From positions 1,016,980 through 1,080,979 of the forward strand of contig BCIH01000008.1 of NCBI GenBank assembly GCA_002897115.2: DNA of 64,000 nt. The letters run 5' to 3'. Shown piece by piece: positions 1 to 11,742 of this stretch; within the stretch, counting starts at the first letter, position 1; each line of letters opens with the position of its first letter. This DNA comes from Prototheca cutis (lineage: Eukaryota > Chlorophyta > Trebouxiophyceae > Chlorellales > Chlorellaceae). The notes beneath the pieces are model-generated. The model saw only the letters and a program-made list of their open reading frames with translations. It ran no database searches and was not told where the DNA came from. The position numbers and the translations under genes were made by a program.

Positions 1-289
1 TGTCCGACCACTGAAATAGACCCTGAACACCCCCTCATACACACAAACACAGAGAATTAAATTGACTCATTTTTCATTTCTTTGCTCTCATCAGTATGCT
101 CCTGTGACATGATCACATTTCCCATGCTTATTCTCTCAAGAACGCTCAGCGAAACAAATTGAACGTGACATTGCTTTTAGCGAAACTTGCACATCCAGTC
201 GCCTGCCGCGACGCCGGCGGCGGCTCTAGACTGGTGACAAAAGGGGGCGAGTACCGATTGTCCATGAAAGCGCGACATGTGTCGCCCTT

Positions 290-2740
290 TCATGCCTTCT
301 TGTTTTTTTCGCCCTTTTTCCTGTAAAACCGGTACGTCCAGACCAGGAACATGCTGACGCAGACGGTGCCAAAGACCGCCCAGCCGACCACGATGTGCTT
401 GGGCCAAGGCGCCGGGAACAGCCTGCAAAGGGCGTTGGTCGAGGAAAAGGAGTTGGGTTAGACTGAGGGTGGTGGAAGTGGGGAGATCCACAAGTCTACT
501 CTATAAAAACTCCAAAAAAAAACGCATTGGGACTGACCCTTTGCCAAACTTGATGGATACGAGGCATTCCACGAGCGCCAGCCCCAGCCCCAACCAGGCA
601 AAGGCTCCCAGCTTCAGGACGTCGGCTTGCCCCTGTGGCGAGTTGGAGGCCTCAATGTACTCGTAGCACTCGCGCATGCCCGGCAGCCCGATGCCGAGGA
701 GGAGCACGAGGCGGATGGTGTTGAGCGGGTTGGTCGGCGGCACCCACAGCACGTACTTGAGGAAGAAATGATTCACCTCAAACAGCAAAAACACAGCGAT
801 GGGGAACATGCACTGCAGGCAGCGCTTTGGGCTCTGGAACGCCTGCCAGTGCATGTCTGACAGCGACTTGGGTGTAAACTGGAGCAGGCCCCGGCGAGCC
901 TTGGCAAACAAGCTGGGCTGCTGGCTCATGCCCCGCCAGTCGTACTCCTTGCTCTTGAACAACGAGATGCTCCACATGCCTGTGAGCGGTGGTAGGGTGG
1001 TGTTCATGAGGCGGGAGAAGGTAGTGCTGCTCAGGGGCTGGGCCACCCTGGCGCGTGCCTGCACGGCCAGCGCCTGGTTCGGATAAACAACTTTGCCCAA
1101 CAAGGCCAGTGCACGGAGTGCACGCCTTAAACCTGCCCAAGACAGACCATACCAGCACAGTATTTGTTGTCCAAATCTTAACAGTTAAAAAAACACGAAC
1201 CGAGAGCGATGCCTAGGTTGTTGCAGAGCGCGACGTCCAGGATCCAGCTGTCCCACCAGCACTCGTTGAAATTTGGAAGCCAGTGCTGGAACGTCACCTC
1301 CATCATTTCAAACGCAATGCTGCGGTGGGTGTTGTTGTCGACTTGGTACTGCTCTTTGGGGTGTGCGTGTGGGGGGGGCCAGGGGGGCAAGCAGGGAGGG
1401 TTGAACTTCCAACCCTAAGACCAGGGCACGACCAACCGGGCCCTGGAAATGGACTGGCCAACTATCGCCCCTCCCAGACCAACCTGATGATCCAGAGCAC
1501 GGTCCTGTCCCGGAGCATCAATGTCTTGCCCCACCAGCCCAGGATGTGCGCAAGCACAAACTCGTCAAACAGGGTGTCTTTCAAGATCTGCACACGGGTA
1601 TCAGAGGGTTTTGCGTAACTAGCTTGTCTGTTTGTGTGTCCGCTGTATCCGGGTGCGCTCACGCAGGCAATGCAGGTGCCCATTCAGAGTCGCCCGAAGC
1701 ATGTGAGTGCGGGTCTCCATGCGCCGTGTTCATCGTGCACTGTGCACACTTCCCACAGCAGGCCGACCACAATCAATGCTCACCTTCCAGTTAAAGCCTG
1801 TGCCCGGCTTGTAGAGCGAGCAGTCCACGCCATATGCCCGTTCCTCCAGTGGCACCCCGAGCTCCGGGTACAAGTGCTGCAGGTGCACGGAGCAGTTCGT
1901 TTCAGAAACCAAAAAGAGCCGTGTGATCTTCAGGCGCCGCCTCAAGCATGGGGGCGCCTTTCTCCCCTCCATCCAACGGCACTGGGTGCCCAAAACGCCC
2001 ACGGACCTTGAGTGTCTGGCGCGCACCATCGGCAGTTTGGAACAGAAGGTAGACGTTGCAGAGCGTGTACAGGGTGCACAACCCAAACACAAGCTTCCAG
2101 AAGGCTGGGTGCGGCCTGATCATCTTGGTGTCAGGGCCCTGCACCGTGCTGATGACTGCTTGGCAGAGTGGAAGAAAGGGGGGGGGGGTGGTGTTGGTCC
2201 CGGCCACTAGGGCTGCCTGCTTCCACTCCCTGTGCGCTGGGTCTACAACCCTGCCCATTCAAACCCATCCCCTCCAATCCCTTTGACGCACTGAGGAAGG
2301 CGTAGACCACCGCCCAGAGACCGTTCTTGGCATATTTGTAGTTCTGAGCTGCCGCAAGCTCAGGGTCCACCGGCACCTCGGGCGGGTTGAAGGGTCTGGC
2401 CCACAGGATCAGACCCACAATGGCTGGGGAAGGTGGTCGTGGCAAACAACACGTGAGTTCCAGGCGTTGTCTTGGAGTTGGGTGGATCATGGGTTGGGCA
2501 AAATCTGCCTTCACAGGCGTCCCTCCCCGCCCTGATCCGGGGGGAAGCCGGGGGGTTGGCAGCACATGCGGCGTGCCAGCCATAATCCCCTGCGATCCAG
2601 GCCCGATCGATCAGCCTCGCACCTGCCAGCAGCACAGTCACCGTGTGTGGTGTGTACATGAACCGAGTGGAGGGGTCGAGGGCCTCCTGGCTGCCGTCCT
2701 TGGCGGAGGTGGCCGCATTGCTTTGTCTCCTCCCAGCCAT
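290..2740 (-). CDS. PSS1: Phosphatidylserine synthase, base-exchange type, 8 exons
   Basis: Integral ER-membrane enzyme of the eukaryotic PSS1/PSS2 family, which exchanges the phospholipid head group for serine. Proposed CDS: complement(join(290..422,538..979,1201..1319,1484..1587,1784..1876,2007..2155,2292..2423,2623..2740)), 429 aa. All junctions keep frame. Family blocks seen in order: [11 protein letters not shown] near the N-terminus, [17 protein letters not shown], the hallmark [13 protein letters not shown] (about residues 213-225) and [16 protein letters not shown]. Hydrophobic stretches alternate with loops as in a multi-pass protein, and the C-terminus is lysine-rich (KKGEKNKK). The start at 2740 is the only methionine ahead of the conserved N-terminal block and gives a plausible cytosolic leader. 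Exon 3 could use an alternative nearby acceptor. The fungal/bacterial CDP-DAG-type enzyme is excluded by the motifs. Confidence 0.9.
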
Positions 2741-3339
2741 GACGAGGAACAGCGACCCCTCGCGAGGTCTTCCAAACCGCTATTGTTCAGGCCTTGCAAA
2801 ACACATGTGTCATTGCCACCAATGAACAGTTTCATACGGACCTGTCATGCGCGGAATTTGTGTGAGATGCGCCGAAATGCGTCGGTGATTCCCCAAATTG
2901 TTCCTTCGTCCGGCTGGCCTTGCGTGCCACGTGCTGCACAGCATTCAGCCCGAGCTACCATTTTTTTCAAGAGAAACGCTAATGCAGGCACCGTCCTGAC
3001 CCTCACTCCCCCAAAAAGCAGGCAGGCAGGCAGGCAGGCAGGCAGGCAATGAGCAACGGAAGGGTGGGCATGCAAGTTCAACCCTTGCAGGTGGAATCAA
3101 GTTTCTTGGGACAGTGCAATGTTGGAGGAAATGCCCGTGGAACGGGAGTGCTTTCTGGCATGCGCTGCATGACATGGCTTGGGCGCAGGGTAAAAGTGTT
3201 CCCGTTGTCTAGCAGGGGCGCACGATGTTCTCATTGGAAAGCGTGAAAATGCTGGAGTCCAGGCGATCCACGGCCAGCCTGTGCTGCAGCTGCTCCGCCT
3301 GCACACGCGTTGCGTCAATGGCATTGTGCTGGTTGACTT

Positions 3340-3428
<89 letters not shown>

Positions 3429-3513
3429 GGTTGATCAATGAGAGGCAAAGAACGCCAGCCGCACCAGATGCACTATAGATCCCTCGTCCATCTTCAAACC
3501 AAAAAAACCAGTC
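2741..3513. other. Intergenic stretch with simple repeats
   Basis: No gene supported. It lies between the start of phosphatidylserine synthase and the stop of glutamate decarboxylase. It holds a short GGCA tandem run (about 3019-3049) and a long ATT microsatellite. ORFs here are repeat translations such as poly-Ile or poly-Tyr. Confidence 0.6.
3342..3428. repeat. ATT trinucleotide microsatellite, about 29 units
   Basis: Uninterrupted ATT repeat of 87 bp, strongly AT-rich inside GC-rich DNA, just 3' of the glutamate decarboxylase gene. Confidence 0.98.
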
Positions 3514-4244
3514 TTAATGAGTACTCCATTGACCGACCTGTTTGGTCGTGAAGACGTAGTGCGAGTCCAGCCACTCTATGGCCTTGACCGTGTCATCCAC
3601 CAGCCTGTCTGCCATTTGCATGCTGAGGTCTTCGCGGATCGTGACGCGCATGAGCTTGATGTCGTCGGCTTTGGGCGGCATGGTGTAGGCCGGCACCGTC
3701 CAGCCGCGCATGCGCAGGCGGTCCATGAGGTCGTACTCGTCGTACATGCGGCGATGCATCTTGCCGTCCTTGCCCTTGATCTTGGTCAGCCGGAACGCGA
3801 CGACCGGGACACCGACCTCCGGGGACAGCAGCTCAAAGTGGTCGCTGGCCATGATTGCGCGGCGCAGCCGCTTCTTCACCACCTCCAGGTTCAAGAAGAT
3901 CTTGCGGTAACCCAGGAAACCCAACCGCAAAAACTGGTAATACTGCGCGATGATCTGCGATGCACCCTTGCTGAAATTCAGCGTGATGGACCGCTCCACC
4001 GTGCCCAGGTAGTTCTCCAGGAATACCATCTCGGGGGGAAGGCTCTCTGTGTCACGCCACAGCACCCAGCCCACGCCGGGGTACACCAGCCCGTACTTGT
4101 GCCCGGACACGTTGATGGACGCAACGTTGGACAGCCGGAAATCCCACTCCAGGTCAGGGTACAGGAAGGGGGCCACAAAGCCGCCGCTGGCAGCGTCCAC
4201 ATGGATCTTCACCTCCCAGTTGTTTGCAGCGTTCACCCGATCTG

Positions 4245-4293
<49 letters not shown>

Positions 4294-6045
4294 NNNNNNN
4301 NNNNNNNNNNNNNNNNNNNNNNNNNNNNNNNNNNNNNNNNNNNNNNNNNNNNNNNNNNNNNNNNNNNNNNNNNNNNNNNNGGGGGGGGGGTCCATGTTGC
4401 TTGTTTGCGAAAGCTTGCATTGAATGTTGTTGGTATTGGCGGGGGCATGCATTTTCTCGCGCGACATCCTGGCGCAATTCCACTTCACCCCAGCCCAGGC
4501 CTCAACCACTCACCCAGCATGGCATCGATGGCTGCGACGTCTTCGAATTCGCCTGTGTAAGTACTTCCCAGCACGGCAGCCACGCCGATAGTGTTTTCGT
4601 CGATCAGAGGCTCCATCAGCTCGGCAGTAGCGCAGTACCTGCCCTCCTCCGCATACACATACCGCGCCTCCACATCCCAGTAGTTGCAAAACCTGCAGTG
4701 GGGGCGGCGGTGGAGTGGGTACCAGAATTGGTGCCAATCGATCGATTCATGGAACGCGAGCCCTTGAGCAAAACTGCCCACAGGCGAACACTCAGCCCTG
4801 TGCGCGCCCACCTGGACTATTCATGCCCAACACGACCCTGTTCACAAAGCACTCCAGACGACCGGGCACAGAACCGCCACCCCGACCCCTCAAAACGACA
4901 GTCAATCCATGAATGAAAACCCTTCGGAACCACACGTACTTCTCCCAGCAGACATGGGTCTCGGCCCCCATGACCAGGTTGGGCCTTGACGTGTCCTTGC
5001 CATCCGCACGGCGCCGCTGCTGCCATGCCTTCTTCAGTGCCAGAGCTGTTGTTCATGCGGAATTGGGGAAAGAAGGCAATGGAGGTCACTATGGACCCAA
5101 TAGGACCAGGGTGCAGGGAACCCCATGGAGTGACGAGCAAGCCAACGTACCACCGAGCATGATGCCCTCAGAGGAGCCCACGGTGGCCGTGCCCACCGGG
5201 TCGCCGCGCCCCGGGCCATCCTTGACCGACGGTGAATGAAACAGTTTGGCCAGAATTGCAACACAGCGGTTCTGGATCTCTGTCGAACTGCGATTGGATG
5301 GACGGATGGGGGGATGCAGGTAAGGAGGTTTGAAAAGCTGCCCCAGTGGGCTCCTCTGGGGCACATTCCACCAATCATCAAGCCCCATGGTCTCAAGTGT
5401 CTACGGCTGGCTGAAGACAACGTAGCCCGTGTGCAGAGTCTGCCAGAGCAGATATCCACGCATGGTTTCTCTGACGAAACAAGCAAATAAAAAAAACCAC
5501 CGCATGCCTGGGGTATTCGTCGGTGTCGACGTAGTTGACGTCCAGCGCCTCGTTCATCAGCGCCCTGGCCTCAGGCTCCATCCAGGTGGTCACGAATGAT
5601 GCCAGGTTGAGGCTGCATGCAGGGTAGGAGGAAAGAGTCGTTGCACCGGCTCGTGAACCGTGCCCCACGCTTCCTGAATGCCACGGTTCTCCATACGAAT
5701 GAATGCGCCAGCTTGTCCATGCACAGCTCATGTGTGTATGGCGTCAACCCGTTCAGCAGCGATGCAGCGCTTTGTACCCATCCAACGCCCCACTCACACA
5801 GGCGCCGAGTCGAGGGCACGGACATCCTTGATCATTTGGTAGACCACCGGGGCAGGGGCGCCATTCTGCGCCAGCCTGACAGCAGGAGTGTGTGCAAGTG
5901 TATCAGTGTTTAGTTCATGTTTATGGCTAACATACACGTGCTCTTGCCACGAGGCCCCGACATGAACATGCTGGGCACGTGAGCGAGGAGCAGGCCCTGC
6001 CTGTAGCTTCCGACCCTTGCGCCATCGCGTAACCAACCCTTCCGG

Positions 6046-6099
<54 letters not shown>

Positions 6100-6434
6100 A
6101 CCCGATCGCATCGACGCACTCGTATCGCGGGAGCGGCTCCGACTGCAGTGTGAATAGCAGAAGGAGAGTTAGGAATCAGCCCATCCGACAAAGACCGGGC
6201 CTGCTCGCGCCTTATCGCCGAAGCCTCGTCGGTAGCTGGGATACGCCCCTCATCCCCACGAAACGGATCCGATGCAGCAAGGCCTCTGAGGTTCGGCCTG
6301 CAACCCAAAGCCCATGACATTCTACGATGACGCACCACGTAGCGGGAGGCAAATGTGCTCTCAATGAAGAGGTCCGCACCCGCAATGACGTGCTCCTCCC
6401 CGTAGGTCGGTATGCGCTCCTCCCTCGTCAACAT
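3514..6434 (-). CDS. GAD: Glutamate decarboxylase, 8 exons
   Basis: PLP enzyme converting glutamate to GABA and CO2 in the cytosol. CDS: complement(join(3514..4241,4514..4692,4940..5045,5151..5287,5508..5612,5798..5875,6120..6142,6336..6434)), 484 aa; exon lengths sum in frame. Family landmarks in order: STFASRYV at the N-terminus, [30 protein letters not shown], an HVDAASGGF block, then [10 protein letters not shown] with the PLP-binding lysine near residue 291. The protein ends soon after the conserved fold and has no plant-type Trp/Lys calmodulin-binding tail. The intron between 5508 and 5287 has a GC donor (AG|GCATGC). Exon 2 is only 23 nt. Intron 2 carries a 51-base C run, and the last intron holds a GT repeat plus an 87-N gap. 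The frame across the gap is continuous, so no exon seems to be lost. Confidence 0.92.
4247..4390. repeat. GT microsatellite, 87-base assembly gap and G run
   Basis: A GT repeat runs to 4293, Ns fill 4294-4380, and ten Gs follow. It lies inside the last intron of glutamate decarboxylase. The true length is unknown because assembly failed in the repeat. Confidence 0.97.
6047..6097. repeat. Homopolymer of 51 C
   Basis: Poly-C on the + strand (poly-G in the transcript) within intron 2 of glutamate decarboxylase, between the 23-nt exon and the QMIKD exon. The length may be an assembly approximation. Confidence 0.95.
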
Positions 6435-6820
6435 CTTTCCCTGTCACGGACTCTCTCTCGCCCAGTCTGGATGGTCAGCAAACCCAATTGCTGAAGGATC
6501 GAATTCTTTGTTTATGAGTTTTAGTCTGTGGAGCATCAGCAAGAAGACGGAGGATCTTGCAGGTGAAGATTCTACTGGCAGAAGATCGGATTGCGCTTCC
6601 GATTTCAGGAGGTCGCGTGCGACTTCGTTGCGGCTTCCAGTCATCAGGGAGTTGATTACAAAACTTCAAAGGGGGCACGGCAATACCCCTCACTGCAAGA
6701 CAGATGGACGAGTCTAAGATTGCACTGCACAGGTTCCAACAACTGATTTGTGTCACAACTGCAAGGGAGCGACGGAAAACCCCTTGAGGAAAACTGTCTG
6801 CCACCCCGTCCGCCGGCGGT

Positions 6821-8275
6821 TCAGCCCCGGATGGCGGCAGTGGTCCATGTCTTGGCAGCGTCTGGCACAACAGAGCCTGATTCGAAATAGATGATCAGGA
6901 TGGAACTGCAGAACTTGGGACTGACCATGGTCAGCCCAGGCTTAGCCTAAACAGGAGGAAGGAAGGGGGAGGGGGCTCAAATGCAGCGGGTGGGGTTGAC
7001 CATCCATTTTCCGTTGCAGCTTTGACAGAGCTTTACGAATCAATGGGGCACGTCACCTGATGGTCACGATACTGCTAACTGACTACGGTTGCAAGCGCAC
7101 AGTTCCAGCTGCATGCAGCAATTCTACAAATGCACGCCCACCGACGGACCAGGTCCCGTTTGTTCAGTCGGAGCGCTGGCTGACCCTCCTGCCGCACCTG
7201 GGAAATGTCGGTGCTGGCTCCTGGTGGTGATATCAGGACCTCCACCTCGCCAGTCCCTGTCAGGTGCATCGTCACCACGGTCCCGCTGTCCAGTTTCTGG
7301 CCTGACAGAAACTCCTTGAACAGCGTGAGCGGCACGGTCTCGGTCCTGCGCACGAGATCGTTGTTATGAGGCGGTTGAGAAAGGGAAATGATACCTTTTC
7401 ATTCCCAGCAGGATCTGCGGGGCTGGTCGACAGCCAGCCTGGCTGGCCAAGGTTTGACCAGGGTTGACGGGCGGGATGGCCCACTCAAGATCCCTAGGCG
7501 AGGTCCCTGCTTCACAGACCACTCATAAAGCAGCCAGCCTTCAGCCAGCGCCGTACCCCATGTGTGGCGCAAGGCTCTTGTTCAGTGCATCCACAAACTG
7601 CTCGCCCGTGATGTTGCGGACAAGGTGCCACTGCACAGTTCATGTGTGGACGGAGTTCCGTCGCTAGCAGTCAAAGCTGCCTGTCCCGCAGCCATCCACC
7701 TATGCCATCCATCGTCCTTCCTTCCACCCAACATGCACACGCACACGCACGCACGCACGATTCTTTATTTTTGCATACAAGACACAGACACGTGAACAAT
7801 GACAGCATGCATCACCTGAAGGACTTTGTTATGGGTGCCTCCGCTCAGGTGAGGGACAGCGCCGTTGGCGGGCGCTGGAAGGATGCTCTGGGGCACAAAG
7901 AGAGCCACTGCATAGACCTGTGACTCAAAATGGCGTCCTGAGCATAAGCGTTCACTTTGCAATCCATGCAGTGGGGCGTTGCAGGCCGTCTACTGGCAAC
8001 AAGGTGCGCACGAAGAGAGCACACACCCTGTACGGCACCTTCACTTTGATAAGCGCAACTTTCATGACACGTGGGGCAGCCCCCAAGTTCCGGTGGGTCT
8101 GCCCATCCCTGTGCCCAGTGGAGGCGGTACAATCCATTAGCAACACATTGCAAGCATTCTCGGAGCAGCCTCGGGGCGGAACCGCGTCGTTGGGAAATGG
8201 ATGACCCCCTTCGTACCAGAGTTTCAGGTCGGCGGGGAATGTTGCGCCCGTGACGCCCTCGGTGATGACCGCCAT
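6821..8275 (-). CDS. Chalcone-isomerase-fold protein (FAP/CHI-like), 7 exons
   Basis: CDS: complement(join(6821..6905,7057..7082,7198..7345,7557..7630,7816..7917,8039..8108,8217..8275)), 187 aa; all phases agree. The blocks follow the chalcone-isomerase superfamily: GVTGATFPADLKLW near the start, VALIKVKVYAVALFVP for the central strand, NITGEQFVDALNKSLAP, VVTMHLTGTGEVEVLI, and the C-terminal SGSVVPDAAKTW block, which resembles the usual YxGxxPVSPxAK helix region. In algae this fold is usually a fatty-acid-binding (FAP) or non-catalytic CHI-like protein rather than a flavonoid enzyme; that functional reading is inference. The second-to-last exon is just 26 nt and the least certain. The start at 8275 is the first methionine before the fold; a missed upstream transit-peptide exon is possible. 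Confidence 0.72.
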
Positions 8276-8414
8276 CCCGTGCTCTGGTCTTCGAGGCTCT
8301 TCTAGAAGCTCAATGCGCGATGTTTGTGCAGTGTGAGTATTGGGTTTGCAACTCTTGCCGGTCTCTGTATTTTGCTCTGAAGGGTTGTGGCGAAGGTGGA
8401 ACAGGCCACGTCAG

Positions 8415-9922
8415 CGGCGCGTGCCAATTGTTTTTGCCATCGATCATGCAGGCCAAACACATGGCGACATGCAAGCAATAAACACAACATTGACAGCGCC
8501 CTGGAGCAACCCCTTCTCTGCAACGAATGTGCGTGCAGGGTGGGGGTTATTGATGCCTGCTCAAGCATCAAGGGAGAAGCGAAAGCTTCCTTGGGGACCA
8601 GCAGAAATAAGTAGCTGGACAAGTTTGTGGGGGAATATTCAGGCAGAACTCAGGCACGGGCCGGGCGGGAGCTGCTTGTCAAAAGACTCCAGCCGGACGC
8701 CGTTGAAGATCAGGCCCATCGCCACGTAGCACATGTTTCACGCCGCGTTCTTGTCGCGGTTGTGCACGACGCCGCAGCCCTCGTTCTGACACTGCCCGAC
8801 AAAGCGCTTCTGCGCGGTGGTGGGGCAGTCGCCCAGGCGCAAGGGCTTATTGCACGTCGAGCAAACCTGCGGNGTGGCNCACTTGGCGTAGGNGTGACCC
8901 ACAGCCCGTGGAAACCGTCCGTGCATGGCAATGCGCATACGTGTGCGGCCGTGCACTCGCCCCGCACCCGCACAAGCCCCGCCATCATATAAGGGAGGCG
9001 GTGCAGCAGCAGCGACTGCAACGTCACGTGGGGGCACTGGCCGACGGTGCTTTCCTTGTCGCCCTGCGCACATGCATGCCACGGTCATCTGGCTAACAGC
9101 GTCCATCGTCAATGGCTTGGCCTGGACCCACGTGGGTGGCCTGTCATACTGTGGCAAGCATGCATGCAGTTCTGCCGACTTTCAAGGCAATGGCACCTGA
9201 ACTGTAACCCATAGTCTGCTCTGCGTTGGTGGCTCACCAGAAGCGGTAGTGTCGCTATTTCCGGCGATCCCACAGCAATATCAGCAGCAGGTCAAGGATG
9301 CACGAGCCTTGCCTGCATGTCAACCCCAATGAGAACGCCAGGGCAACAGTCTGAGTGGAAACCTCAGTGGTGCCGCTTACTCTCTCCACGCTCCTGGCAG
9401 CGCAAGTTCACCTCCCAGGCTGAACTGTCTACAACTCCCTGACCAAACGTGCCCTGATTTGGATTGTCAATGCACCAGTGTAATAATCATGCAGAGTGAA
9501 ACCACGAGGAATATCCCCCCAGATTGTTGGGGTTGTACGGAGGGCTCCAAACAAGGCAGAGCCCGGCTCCTGTCAGTCCCCTCGCCGCAGTCATGTTGAA
9601 GTGTCTGTAGAGGTGCTCTTGAAACCACGTCAGTCGCAAATACCAGCTGCTCTTTCCAATTCTTGTTCCTCCAAATTTGTTCAATATACATACTTCTTAA
9701 AGGAACGGGCGTTGCAAAGGCCTATCCACCTATTCAAAATGCCCGATCTTGGGTACGGCGCTCCGCGGGTGCTTTGGACGAGGACTGACTGCGTGCAGGC
9801 ACGCCCACCTCCTTCCCAGGGGTACCCCCCGCAGACTGCGTCAGTGCTTTGGGATAAAAATTGTCGTGTAGCAGGCGAGGTTGGTGGGCGTGGAAGAGCC
9901 CCTGAACTGATTTGTCAAGAAT
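8415..9922 (-). mobile_element. 1.5-kb interspersed repeat, copy A, with Fanzor/TnpB-like nuclease relic
   Basis: This segment recurs at about 51186-52687 in the same orientation with long stretches of near identity, for example the blocks around 8490-8620/51260-51390 and 9470-9720/52240-52490. Similarity starts near GCGCG(T/C)GCCAATT and ends at TTTGTCAAGAATG. On the minus strand at about 8640-8900 it encodes the end of a TnpB/Fanzor-type nuclease: a zinc-ribbon-like pattern CxxC...C, then HNRDKNAA, which matches the RuvC-III D-x-N-A-A motif. In this copy the codon after NAA is TGA (near 8738), where copy B has CAG, so it is a pseudogene. Three ambiguous bases (8873, 8879, 8893) hint at collapsed copies. 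It sits between the CHI-like gene and the 10-kb hypothetical gene. No clear inverted ends or target duplication were identified. Confidence 0.7.
8640..9157 (-). pseudogene. Decayed Fanzor/TnpB-like nuclease C-terminus (copy A)
   Basis: Minus-strand reading shows PQVCSTCNKPLRLGDCP, a second Cys pair and HNRDKNAA, then a stop, then NMCYVAMGLIFNG in the same frame. The order (zinc ribbon, then RuvC-III Asp in an RDxNAA context, then a short helix) is that of OMEGA-type TnpB/Fanzor nucleases. The RuvC-II Glu expected just before the first CxxC is not recognisable, and the upstream part is frame-broken. Described only; probably inactive. Confidence 0.6.
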
Positions 9923-10058
9923 GTGGGCACTCCCCGCCATCCCCCGGAAACTGCGATTAACCTCAGCAGGCAGAGCATGCATGTCGGTGACTTAGGCGAA
10001 CCGGCTCCCGCTTTGCCAATCATTTGCATGAAGAACCTTGGACCCTTCTTTTGCTACC

Positions 10059-11283
10059 ATGGGCCCTCGAAAAAAGCAGAAAAAGGAAAAAGCAAAGGGC
10101 GAAGAGGCGGCTTCCTCGCAGGTGTGCGTGATCCTTTGCCACCGGTTCCGTGTCCAATCGGTCTGATTGGCAAGTGTATTCGGATCAGTCAGATGAGCCA
10201 TGGCCAACACCTGTGCATGCCTTTCCTCTGCCATCACAGGAAGAGCTAGAGAGTAAACTGGGAAGACCAACCGGGCATGAGTTGGCCCAGGAGGCCAAAC
10301 CTGTCCAGGAACTGGAATCTCCAGTTGCCAGCACACCCAGGCAGAGTCGGGAGCATGGTCATGGAAATGGAGCACAGGGTGGGAAGGCGTGACTTGGGTG
10401 TTTTCAGTGTGTGATTCATCTTTCATGATGTGGACAGCTGTTGGCAGCTCCCTTTGGGGATGAAAAATACCATCTACCCCTAAGACCCCCCGCACACTGG
10501 TGCAGAAGAGCATGCCGGAGCGACAGATGTGCAGCCCATCACCATCAACCGTGCTCCGGTGCTCACGCTGTGGGTAGCGGTCGTCGCCATGCACGAAGGC
10601 TATTCGTGGGATGAGGCCGTCACCATTGGAAAGTGAGCCATCCGTATGTTTGGGGAACTGGGGGAAGGGAGGGGGCGATTCATGTTGCAAAAGATTGCAG
10701 TCCCACTCGTTGGAGCCATGCATGGATAGTGAAAATAATGCCGTATGCAATCTGACAAATCTGTGGGCTCCCCATTTCCCACCCACCCTCTTGCCAATCA
10801 ACGAATATAATCCGCCAAACAAGGAAGCACCCCCCCCAACAAAGGTACGTGGCGGGTGTGCTGGCGCACAGCAAGGGCGTGAGTTTGGGCAAGATCCATG
10901 AAAAGGAGCTGACAGAGGCGGAGCGTAGCATGCGCAAGGCGCGAGACGAGAAGATGGGTGTCGAGCACGCCCGCGCCTTTGGCATGTCGATCCCCCTGCT
11001 GCGCAAGGCCGGCAAGCGCCTGGCCTTCAGCCAAGGCAGCGCTGTTTCCCCAAACTCGGTCAAGGGGTACCTGGGGAGAGCCTTCCACGACCGCCTGGAC
11101 GACGCGCGGGAAGCCATGGAGAAGCTGGCCGACGCCGTGCCCAAGGAAGAGCTCCCGCGCGTGTGCTACAGGCTGTACGAGGAGTTTCGGCCCGCCTGGA
11201 AAGGCTGGGGGGCACCGGGGGTGCTCGATCTGCAGCTGATTTGGAGCATGAGCCAGGAAGACTCATGGAGACAGCACACCTAA
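10059..11283 (+). CDS. Conserved hypothetical protein, 3 exons
   Basis: CDS: join(10059..10121,10535..10632,10845..11283), 199 aa. The phases join well. A lysine-rich N-terminus (KKQKKEKAKGEE) is followed by ITINRAPVLTLWVAVVA, YSWDEAVTIGKYVAGVLAHS and a C-terminal helical part containing YRLYEEFRPAWKGWG and VLDL. The block order resembles a family of short uncharacterised bacterial proteins that I remember by pattern but cannot name, so a bacterial-type origin is possible; this is inference. There is no signal peptide or membrane segment. It is convergent with ATG18, whose stop is 460 bp downstream. Confidence 0.65.
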
Positions 11284-11742
11284 GGATGGTTCGTGTGTTG
11301 ATGACCCAGGGGAGACAACCATGACATGGTGGACGTTTCATCATGAGTAAGAAGCCCTTGCTCTGCGCAGAACGTATCTGCGTGCCCCTTTGACCACGCG
11401 TTTTGTTACAGCGGAGGCGATGAAAACGTTCACGACCGAGGGAGAAAATGCTTCTCCCTGGGCGCAGTACCGGGCAATGATGACAACATGCGGTGCATTT
11501 GTAGGGTCGAGCGCGTTCCTGGAGTACAAGCAAGCACTGTGGCCAAAGAGAACCTGGTCATACCAGTTTAGGGCGTGAGCGCGCTTGCGGTGTCGTCGTT
11601 GCGTGAGCGCGCTTGCGGTGTCGCTGCAGGGTTCGCTCGCGGGCCGACAGGGGCATCACCCAGTCAGTGCACCACCGGTGGGCGAACCACCACCATTCGA
11701 TCGCAGGCCTGGCAGCTTTCGGTGACAGCATGCCCACACCTC
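11284..11742. other. Intergenic, convergent 3' ends
   Basis: Between the hypothetical gene and the ATG18 stop. It contains a short direct repeat of about 25 bp (GTGAGCGCGCTTGCGGTGTC, around 11574 and 11602). Nothing else was recognised. Confidence 0.5.

Noticed and set aside
1380..1460. tRNA-like stretch on the minus strand in a PSS1 intron (box-B-like GTTCAACCC, CTTAGG loop)
   Set aside because: T stem is imperfect and no acceptor stem forms in either normal or permuted order.
3209..3478. Poly-Ile, poly-Asn-like and poly-Tyr ORFs
   Set aside because: Translations of the ATT microsatellite in different frames.
4154..4916. ORFs with poly-(Cys-Val) or poly-(His-Thr) and X runs
   Set aside because: Translations of the GT repeat and the N gap inside a GAD intron.
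9992..10822. 276-codon minus ORF
   Set aside because: Antisense to exons 1-2 of the conserved hypothetical gene and its introns; no recognisable domain.
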